The notes under the pieces were generated by a model. The model had not been told where the DNA came from and ran no database searches. It saw only the letters and a list, made by a program, of their open reading frames with translations. A DNA stretch of 64,000 bases from positions 744,001 through 808,000 of the forward strand of contig NZ_CCYM01000002.1 in NCBI RefSeq assembly GCF_000826085.1. Reading direction: 5' to 3'. Positions 57,459 through 64,000 of this stretch are shown in pieces (position 1 is the stretch's first letter; each line of letters starts with the position of its first letter). The DNA is from Nigerium massiliense (GTDB taxonomy: Bacteria; Actinomycetota; Actinomycetes; Propionibacteriales; Propionibacteriaceae). Position numbers and translations under genes: made by a program.

Positions 57459-60400
57459 TCAGCGCCCGACGGTGATCTCGGCGATTCGGCCCTGGAAGCC
57501 GGTGCCGGTCTCCGCCGGCGGGAGCCGGGTGAGGTAGACCAGCACGAACCGCGTGGACACGCGGCGGTCGAGCGTCACGGTGAACTCGCCGCTGCTCGCG
57601 GGGAAGTCGGCGACCCGGCGCCAGGCGTTCTGGGACGTCATCGACGGGACGGCGTCCGTCGCGGTCTCGGGAACCCGGACCTGCCCGGTCGCGGCCCCCG
57701 CCCCGACGTCGAGGCGCACCCAGCCCACGTCGCGCACCTCGCCGAGGTCAACGACGAGACCGACGCCGGGCTTGCGGCCGTTGAAGTCGGCGGTGCGTCC
57801 GTAGCGCTCGGTCGTCCAGGCGGTGGCGATCGACCCGTCGATGGCCCGGCCGGCCTGGGCGGCGTTCTCGGTCCCGTCGCCCCCGTCCGCGCGGGGGTCG
57901 AAGTCGCGCACCGCGGAGACGGGGTACGTCTCGGCCGGACCGGTCGGCCCGCGGCCGCGCAGGTAAGCCCCGCTGAACACGGCGATCAGGCTGAGCACCA
58001 TCACGGCCAGGAACGCGATGAGCAGCACCTTGGTGCCCGTCCGCTTCGGCTCCTGGGTGGGGGAGCGGTGCGCGTGGGCGAACCCGCGCGGGCCCTCGGC
58101 GTCCTCGTCGTCATCGTCGTCCGTGGCGAGCCGGCGCGACGAGGACGGCGGGGTGAAGGACGCCGTGGAGTCCGCATCGTCGGAGGGGACGGGGCCGAAC
58201 GCGTCGGTCGTCTCCTCGTCCTCGCCCTCGTCATCGGAATCGTCCGGGTCGTCGTCCCCGTCCTCGTCGTCCGCCCGCCCGGGGCCGACGAGCCCGGCCC
58301 GATCCCAGCTCGAGTCGGGCAGGGACCGCACGGTGCGCTCCGCGCCGGCGTCGGGGTCGTCGTCGTGGGAGTGCGGCCGGATGGACGGCACCGCGGGGTC
58401 CCCCTCGTCCGACCCGTCGGGCTCGACGGGCCGGCTCAGGCTCTCCCGGACGCCGCGGGCGGCGGACGTCGCCCGTACCGGATCCTGTACCGGGGTGAGC
58501 GGGTAGCGGACGCGCCGGTCGAGTTCGTGGGCGGCGTCGCGACCGCCGAGGATGCGCGAGAGCGCCTGGCTGATCTGCAGCGCCGTCGTCAGCGGCTGCT
58601 TGGCGCGGTCCGGTTGCAGGATGCGCTCGACGACCGAGCTGATGTCCGACGAGTTGCCCGCCCGCACCTTCCGCGGCGGCAGCAGGCGTCCGCGGCTGTC
58701 GGTCGGCCCCTCCTGCAGGCCGTAGTCGCGCCCGCCCGGCCAGCGTGCGAGCAGCGCTGCATACAGGACGTTGCCGAGGCCCTGGACGTCCTGGGCCTCG
58801 CCGGTCGACTCGTCCTCCTCGTCGGACGGCTGCAGCGCGGCCTCGACGAGGAAGCCGACGATCTTCACGTTCCCGCTGGTGGTGATGACGACGGTGTCGG
58901 GGTTGATGCGGCGGTGGTAGAGGTGCTGGGCGTGCATGCCGACCAGCCCGTCGGCCAGCTCGCGCACCATCCAGGCGGCCTCGAGCTCGCTGAGCGGACC
59001 CTGCTTCAGCACGAGCTCGAGCGACTGTCCGGGCACGTACTCGCAGACGATGTAGGAGCCGCGGACGCCGTCCTCGACCAGCACGGCGTCCAGCACGCGC
59101 AGGAACCGCGAATCGGTGGCCGGCGCAGCGCGGCGGGCCTCGTCGAGGATCTGCAGGGTGCGTGGCTCGCCCGGGTCGAGGACGTGGACGAGCACCGGCC
59201 GGGCCAGCAGCGTGTCGAACCCGAGCCAGGTGCAGGTGCCGCCGCGGCGATACAGCGCCTTGTCGAGCCGGTACCGGTCGCTGAGAAACTCCCCCGGCTC
59301 GTTGGCGCCGGTGTCGATCGCCGCGCCGGGAGCGTCCTCGGTGCCGGGGGTGGGGTAGGACGCCGCGACGGCGTCCAGGCCGACGCCGTCGTTCACCGGC
59401 GTGCCGGTCGCGTCGGGACCGGGCGCGGCGGGCTGCTGGTCGTCTGGGGCGCCGCGTCCGCGCCGGCGCAGGATCGAGGTCAGCTGGGACGCCTCCGGCA
59501 CCTTCAACAACCGCGCGCAGCCGAAGAAGAGCAACCCCGCGACAGCGACCGCGCCGACGAGCCCGGCCAGGACGATCGGCCGCGATCCCGTGTTCAGGGT
59601 CGCCCGGGCGATGAACAGGGCGATCAGCGCGCCGGGCAGCACGGCGAGGGCGAGGCGTCCGAGCTGCTGCAGGACGGGGCCGCCGTCCAGGGCGGGCAGA
59701 CGCGTGCGCAGCGAGCGCCATGTGATGAAGGCGCCGAGCAGGTACGACACCGCGTACGCCACCGCCAGCCGCGGCGCGACGGTTGACGGCGTGGCGTCCA
59801 GGAACACCAGGAAGTAGGCCACCGCGGCGTTGACCGCCGAGATCGCGATCTGCAGGAAGAACGGGGTTCGGGTGTCCTCGAGCGCGTAGTAGCCGCGCAG
59901 ACAGACGTACTGGATGGTGTAGGGCACCAGGCCGAGCGAGAAGCAGGCGAGGGTCAGCCCGACGGCGTGCCAGTCGCCCGCCGCGGCGCCGTTGCCGAAC
60001 ACCAGCATCGCGAACGGGTCGGCCAGCACGAGCAGGGCGACGGCCGCCGGCACGATGAACGTGTGGGCGAGCCGCAGCGTCCGGACGGTCTCGGCGGCGA
60101 CGCCGTCGTAGTCGTGCACGGCGGCGAGCCGGGACGCCGACGGCAGCATCGCGGTCGCCAGCGACACCGTCAGCAGCGAGTGCGGCAGGATCCAGACCAG
60201 GTAGGCCGTGTTGTACGTGGAGTAGCCGGCCCCGCGTCCGCCCGCCGTGGCGTTGGTGGCGAGCTGGGTGATCAGCAGCGAGACCAGCTGGGTGAGCAGG
60301 ACGTAGCCGAGCATCCACTTGGCCAGGTGGAACGTCTGGCCCAGCCCCTGCCCCTTCAGGTCGAAGCGCGGCCGGTACCGGAACCCGATCGCGCGCTCCG

Positions 60401-61100
60401 CGGGGATCAGCGCCACCGTCTGGAGCACGATGCCGAGCGTCGAGCCGCCCGCCAGCAGCAGCACCTGCTGGTCGGTGAACGGCTCCGACTTGTTGCCCTG
60501 CGTGCCCCACACGGCGACGTAGCTGCCGAGCACGGCGATCTGGACGATGTTGTTCACGATGGGCGCCCACATCATCGGGCCGAAGCGGTCCCGCGCGTTG
60601 AGCACCTGCCCAACGAGGAAGAACGCCCCGAAGAAGAACAGCTGCGGCATCGTGATGTAGGCCATCAGGATGAGCTGGTCCCAGTGCGCGGCCAGCGCGG
60701 GTACCCGCCAGCCGGGGGCGTACAGGCCCATGATCTGCGGGGTGAAGACGAGGGCGATCGCGGTCACGATCGCCAGCGCCGCGAGGAACGCGGTCATGAT
60801 GCGGTTGATGAACGCTTCGCCCTCGTCGGCGTCCTGCTTGATGTGGCGGACGATCTGCGGCACCAGGACGGTGTTGAGCGCGCCGCCGGCGAAGATCATG
60901 TAGAGGTTGTTCGGGATGACGGTGGCGAGGTTGTAGGCGTCCACCTGGCGGGTGGTGTTGCCGAGCGCGACGGTGACGAGGACGGCCTTCACGAACCCGA
61001 GGACGCGGGAGATCATCGTCCCCGACGCCATGATCGCCGTCGCGTTGAGCAGACGCTTGCCCGAGGCCTGCTCGTCGGGCCTGTCTGCTCTCTCGCTCAT
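57459..61100 (-). CDS. murJ: MurJ lipid II flippase fused to a pseudokinase
   Basis: A 1213-residue protein. The first 555 residues are a MurJ/MviN flippase with about 14 helices (GTMISRVLGFVKAVLVTVAL). A linker leads to a kinase-like domain (about 610-870) lacking catalytic residues: HRRINPDTV replaces HRDxxPxN and VGF replaces DFG. An acidic Asp/Glu/Ser linker, a helix (about 1025-1047) and an external F5/8C-like domain follow. This matches the layout of mycobacterial MviN, whose pseudokinase is phosphorylated by PknB. ATG 61100 overlaps the DUF6049 stop by 4 bp. Confidence 0.95.
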   Translation of the reverse strand: MSERADRPDEQASGKRLLNATAIMASGTMISRVLGFVKAVLVTVALGNTTRQVDAYNLATVIPNNLYMIFAGGALNTVLVPQIVRHIKQDADEGEAFINRIMTAFLAALAIVTAIALVFTPQIMGLYAPGWRVPALAAHWDQLILMAYITMPQLFFFGAFFLVGQVLNARDRFGPMMWAPIVNNIVQIAVLGSYVAVWGTQGNKSEPFTDQQVLLLAGGSTLGIVLQTVALIPAERAIGFRYRPRFDLKGQGLGQTFHLAKWMLGYVLLTQLVSLLITQLATNATAGGRGAGYSTYNTAYLVWILPHSLLTVSLATAMLPSASRLAAVHDYDGVAAETVRTLRLAHTFIVPAAVALLVLADPFAMLVFGNGAAAGDWHAVGLTLACFSLGLVPYTIQYVCLRGYYALEDTRTPFFLQIAISAVNAAVAYFLVFLDATPSTVAPRLAVAYAVSYLLGAFITWRSLRTRLPALDGGPVLQQLGRLALAVLPGALIALFIARATLNTGSRPIVLAGLVGAVAVAGLLFFGCARLLKVPEASQLTSILRRRGRGAPDDQQPAAPGPDATGTPVNDGVGLDAVAASYPTPGTEDAPGAAIDTGANEPGEFLSDRYRLDKALYRRGGTCTWLGFDTLLARPVLVHVLDPGEPRTLQILDEARRAAPATDSRFLRVLDAVLVEDGVRGSYIVCEYVPGQSLELVLKQGPLSELEAAWMVRELADGLVGMHAQHLYHRRINPDTVVITTSGNVKIVGFLVEAALQPSDEEDESTGEAQDVQGLGNVLYAALLARWPGGRDYGLQEGPTDSRGRLLPPRKVRAGNSSDISSVVERILQPDRAKQPLTTALQISQALSRILGGRDAAHELDRRVRYPLTPVQDPVRATSAARGVRESLSRPVEPDGSDEGDPAVPSIRPHSHDDDPDAGAERTVRSLPDSSWDRAGLVGPGRADDEDGDDDPDDSDDEGEDEETTDAFGPVPSDDADSTASFTPPSSSRRLATDDDDDEDAEGPRGFAHAHRSPTQEPKRTGTKVLLIAFLAVMVLSLIAVFSGAYLRGRGPTGPAETYPVSAVRDFDPRADGGDGTENAAQAGRAIDGSIATAWTTERYGRTADFNGRKPGVGLVVDLGEVRDVGWVRLDVGAGAATGQVRVPETATDAVPSMTSQNAWRRVADFPASSGEFTVTLDRRVSTRFVLVYLTRLPPAETGTGFQGRIAEITVGR

Positions 61101-63070
61101 GCCCGGGTCTTTCCTCTGTTCTGCCGCTGAACCTGCCGGATGCGCCAGGCGGTCGAGACGACCAGCACGACGCCGGAGACGATGGTGATGATCCACCCGA
61201 CGGCTCCGAGGTTCGTGGCCTCGACCGTGGACGTCTGATCGGGGGTCAGCCTACGTTCATCGAGCGTCTCGACATGGAAGTGGACGCTCACCACGCCGTT
61301 GCCGGTCGCCGCCACGGCCAGCGGGACGGTCTCGGAATCTCCGGGCCGAATCGTCGTTTCCTGCGACGGGGAGACGTCGATGCGCAGGGAGTTGTCGGAG
61401 ACCGCCGCCACCCGGACGGTGATGGTGTCGCCCAGCGTGTTCGTCACGGTGACGGGGAACTCGCTCTGGTCGGACGTCATCGTCACCACCGACGTCGTCG
61501 ACAACCGGATCCCGCCGCGGAGGGCGTCCCGTCCCACGCGGCTCTCCATCGCCGCGAGGTAGGCCTCCTGGTCCTGCGGCTTCCCGAGCCACGACTCGCT
61601 GACGAGCCGGGACGCCTGCGCGGTCCGCGCGTCGCCGACGCCGGAGCGCGGGGCGGCGATGCCGTAGGTCTCCATCGCCTGCAGCAGGGCGTCCGTGCGG
61701 CGCAGCAGTCCCGGGCTGACGGCGGTGCCGGGGTCTCGGACCTTCGGTAGCGCCGCGGCGGTCGGCGGGGTCTCGAGCAGGTCGCCGAGCGTGCGCCGCT
61801 CGATCCAGCCCGGCGCGGAGCCGCGGTCGGTGGCGACGTCCTGGGCGGTGCGCAGCACGCGGACCTCGGTGCCGGCGGCCTGGGTGAGCGCCAGCCTGGC
61901 GAGGTTCTGGTTGAGCGCGGTGTTCGGCAGGGCGGCCTCGTCGGCGAGCTGGACGCCCGGGACGATGGCGCCGACGACCCGGGCGTCGCCGATGCGCGTC
62001 CAGGGGCGTCCGGCCGGGAGCGAACTCGTGAGAATCGGGATGTTCTCGGCGGCGAGCTGGCGCAGCCCCTTCTCGCCGAGGTGCGTCACCGACGCGATGA
62101 CAGGCAGGCCGAGGCCGGAGGCGTCCGTCGCCTCCTTGGCCCGCCGTAGCACGCCGGGATCGTCGAGGTCGGCCGCCCCCGTGACGTCCGGGCGTCCGTA
62201 CAGGAGCTGGAAGCCGGTGTCCTTGGGCAACTGGGCGAACTTGGCGAGCCACTGGCGGGCCGCCTCGCGCCCGGCGCCCGCGCGCGTCGTCTGGCCGGAG
62301 ACGACCTGGTAGCCGTTGGCCATGTCCTGGACGGCTGCGTAGAGCTCGGGGTCGATGGCGTAGCTGACGCCGCGGTCGCCCGCGGCGCTGAGCAGCGCGT
62401 CGAGGCGTCCGGTGAGCTCCTGGGCGAGCCCGTCGTCGGCGAACAGCCCCGGCTTGATGACCCGCGGCACCGACGAGAGTTCGACGACCGAGGTGAGCTG
62501 CGTCGGCCGGTCACCAGGCACCGTGAGCAGCGACCGGGCCGCCCCGACGCGCGACACCGCCTGCGCAGGGGAGGCGGACGCCGTCGCGTTCGCCCCGATC
62601 CAGTAGGTGGCGCCGCTGGGCAGGCCCAACTGGCTCAGCGTCGCGGAGACCGAGAACCGCCCGGACGCCTGTGGCGAGAACGCCGCCCCGTTCGAGGTCA
62701 GCGCGACGCTGCTCGTCGGCAGCGAGCGGTAGCTGGCCCCCGATGGGGACTCCCGGGCGGCGAACGCGGCGGTGATCTGGGTGCGGGTGGTGAGGGCCTG
62801 TCGGGCACGCCAGAGGTTCACCCGGACGTCGTAGGCGGGCTGGGTGGCGTTGTTCGTGACCGTTCCCTCGAGGGTGACCAGGGAGTCCGGCGTCGTGCCG
62901 CCCAGCCGGACGGCGGTGAGCTGGACGTCCAGGCCCGGGGGATCGCCCGGGGCCGCCGCCGCCGTGGTTGCGCCCAGCGCAAGCAGCGGCGCCAGCAGCG
63001 ACAGGACGAGTGTGACGACCCATGCGGGACTGCCGAGCGCCGGAGCCGGGGCTGGACGGGTCGCGGTCAC
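61097..63070 (-). CDS. DUF6049 membrane/secreted protein
   Basis: A 657-residue protein of the family next to murJ in Actinobacteria (M. tuberculosis Rv3909 position). A signal sequence (about 15-42) leads to a large external domain with beta-rich parts and a middle region with VIASVTHLGEKGLRQLAAENI. A C-terminal helix (VGWIITIVSGVVLVVSTAWRI) and a short basic tail end it. Role is unknown; the place suggests cell-wall work with MurJ. GTG 63070 has GGAG upstream; the frame runs on beyond but only as a shadow of cca. Confidence 0.85.
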   Translation of the reverse strand: MTATRPAPAPALGSPAWVVTLVLSLLAPLLALGATTAAAAPGDPPGLDVQLTAVRLGGTTPDSLVTLEGTVTNNATQPAYDVRVNLWRARQALTTRTQITAAFAARESPSGASYRSLPTSSVALTSNGAAFSPQASGRFSVSATLSQLGLPSGATYWIGANATASASPAQAVSRVGAARSLLTVPGDRPTQLTSVVELSSVPRVIKPGLFADDGLAQELTGRLDALLSAAGDRGVSYAIDPELYAAVQDMANGYQVVSGQTTRAGAGREAARQWLAKFAQLPKDTGFQLLYGRPDVTGAADLDDPGVLRRAKEATDASGLGLPVIASVTHLGEKGLRQLAAENIPILTSSLPAGRPWTRIGDARVVGAIVPGVQLADEAALPNTALNQNLARLALTQAAGTEVRVLRTAQDVATDRGSAPGWIERRTLGDLLETPPTAAALPKVRDPGTAVSPGLLRRTDALLQAMETYGIAAPRSGVGDARTAQASRLVSESWLGKPQDQEAYLAAMESRVGRDALRGGIRLSTTSVVTMTSDQSEFPVTVTNTLGDTITVRVAAVSDNSLRIDVSPSQETTIRPGDSETVPLAVAATGNGVVSVHFHVETLDERRLTPDQTSTVEATNLGAVGWIITIVSGVVLVVSTAWRIRQVQRQNRGKTRA

Positions 63071-63113
63071 CGCTCCATGGTAAGGCCCGCGGTCACGGTC
63101 CGAGGGAAGCCGG

Positions 63114-63119
63114 TAAGCT
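63114..63119 (+). promoter_or_regulatory. Candidate -10 box for cca
   Basis: TAAGCT ends 8 bp before the GTG start of cca. With no ribosome site between, a leaderless transcript is likely. Confidence 0.35.
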
Positions 63120-63127
63120 GTTCCACC

Positions 63128-64000
63128 GTGCCAACTTTGACTCCGCCCCAGCGCCAGGCCCTGGAGCGCGTGGTCACCACAGCCCCGTCGATCCGTCGGC
63201 TGGCCGAACTGTTCGGCTCCGCCGGTCACGAGCTCTCCCTCGTCGGCGGTTCCGTGCGTGACGCGTTGCTCGGACGCCTCGGCAACGACCTCGACTTCAC
63301 CACCGACGCCCACCCTGACCAGATCGAGGCGCTCGTCCGCACGGTGACGCGGGCCACCTGGGACGTCGGGCGCGACTTCGGCACCATCGGCGCCCGCGTC
63401 GTCGAGTCGGACGGGCGCGAGTGGGTCGTCGAGATCACCACCTACCGGGCCGACGCGTACGACCCCGAGTCCCGCAAGCCGGTCGTGGCGTTCGGCGACA
63501 ACCTGCACGACGACCTCGTCCGGCGCGATTTCCGGGTCAACGCGATGGCGCTGTCGGTCGTCACCGGCGAGTTCACCGACCCGTTCGACGGGCTGGGCGA
63601 CCTGGAGGCGGGCGTCCTGCGCACCCCCACCGACCCGGAGATCTCGTTCAGCGACGACCCGCTGCGCATGATGAGGGCCGCGCGGTTCACGTCCCAGCTG
63701 GGTTTCACCGCCGACCCTTCGGTCGTGCGCGCGATGACGGACATGGCCGACCGCATCACGATCGTGTCGGCCGAGCGTGTCCGCGACGAGCTGACCAAGC
63801 TGCTGCTCACCGACGACCCGCGCGCCGGGCTCGACCTGCTGGTGACCACGGGGCTGGCCGACCGGGTGTTGCCGGAGCTGTCGGCGCTGCGCCGCGAGGT
63901 GGACGAACACCATCGCCACAAGGACATCTACGAGCACACGCTCACCGTGCTGCAGCAGGCCATCGAGTTGGAGAAGGCCCGCGGACACGATCCCGACCTC
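63128..64000 (+). CDS. cca: CCA tRNA nucleotidyltransferase (3' end outside window)
   Basis: The first 291 residues of a class II CCA-adding enzyme or poly(A) polymerase-like protein, running off the window end. The nucleotidyltransferase site is LVGGSVRDALLGR (about 39-51), followed by NDLDFTTDA with the metal-binding Asp pair. RRDFRVNAMA and DPLRMMRAARF are the later family motifs, and an HD-like HHRHKDIYEHTL begins near residue 258. It repairs and completes the tRNA 3' CCA. GTG 63128 is the only sensible start. It is divergent from DUF6049. Confidence 0.94.
   Translation, partial: MPTLTPPQRQALERVVTTAPSIRRLAELFGSAGHELSLVGGSVRDALLGRLGNDLDFTTDAHPDQIEALVRTVTRATWDVGRDFGTIGARVVESDGREWVVEITTYRADAYDPESRKPVVAFGDNLHDDLVRRDFRVNAMALSVVTGEFTDPFDGLGDLEAGVLRTPTDPEISFSDDPLRMMRAARFTSQLGFTADPSVVRAMTDMADRITIVSAERVRDELTKLLLTDDPRAGLDLLVTTGLADRVLPELSALRREVDEHHRHKDIYEHTLTVLQQAIELEKARGHDPDL

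Overview
The window looks like the chromosomal origin region of a high-GC actinobacterium, most likely a member of the Propionibacteriaceae. This rests on the dnaA-dnaN-recF-DUF721-gyrB-gyrA-DUF3566 order, the parB-parA-rsmG-jag-yidC-yidD-rnpA-rpmH block reading away from dnaA, GTG/TTG starts, a MurJ-pseudokinase fusion, a DUF6049 protein and an actinobacterial-type Tad locus. The family assignment is inference from gene content; no database was searched.

Layout. 0-3 kb: remains of a sucrose-use operon. The LacI-type regulator and two operators are intact, but the CscB/LacY-type permease has an amber codon and a frameshift, and the GH32 gene is cut off after about 70 codons. 3-12.3 kb: housekeeping and accessory genes (NatAB-type ABC exporter, ornithine aminotransferase, YceI, citrate synthase, SURF1, an AraC/VOC pair). 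12.7-19.9 kb: parB, parA with two parS sites inside and one upstream, a 1.3 kb gene-poor stretch, a P-loop kinase, then rsmG-jag-yidC-yidD-rnpA-rpmH. 19.9-22 kb: oriC, with DnaA boxes on both sides of dnaA and an AT-rich stretch before dnaN. 22-30.6 kb: dnaN, recF, dciA, gyrB, gyrA, DUF3566, tRNA-Ile.

30.7-43.6 kb: an orphan gene next to the tRNA and a BNR-repeat protein, then a respiratory nitrite ammonification module. That module is a soluble NarX-type kinase with four cysteines in its GAF region, a NarL-type regulator, two NarL-like heptamers, nrfH and nrfA, then a TPR protein, ResB, CcsA and a TlpA-like thioredoxin for cytochrome c assembly. All five hemes of NrfA have CXXCH motifs. A HAD phosphatase, a cytochrome P450 and an NrtR-like regulator follow.

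44.1-53.2 kb: a Tad/Flp pilus locus (SAF/CpaB, TadZ, TadA, TadB, TadC, Flp, two TadE-like proteins). It ends in a large membrane protein that joins two LysM domains to a SARP/BTAD transcription-activator domain. This last gene is broken by what looks like a 4-bp CCGG duplication. Perfect DnaA boxes lie upstream of the locus and inside tadB, and an 11-bp direct repeat flanks it.

53.5-64 kb: a small membrane protein, a phosphoribosyltransferase, trxA, trxB, a DUF1801/VOC/AraC cluster, the MurJ-pseudokinase fusion, DUF6049 and the 5' part of a CCA-adding enzyme gene. In Mycobacterium tuberculosis the trx-murJ-cca block lies on the parAB side of oriC; here it is inverted on the gyrA side, as expected from an inversion across the origin.
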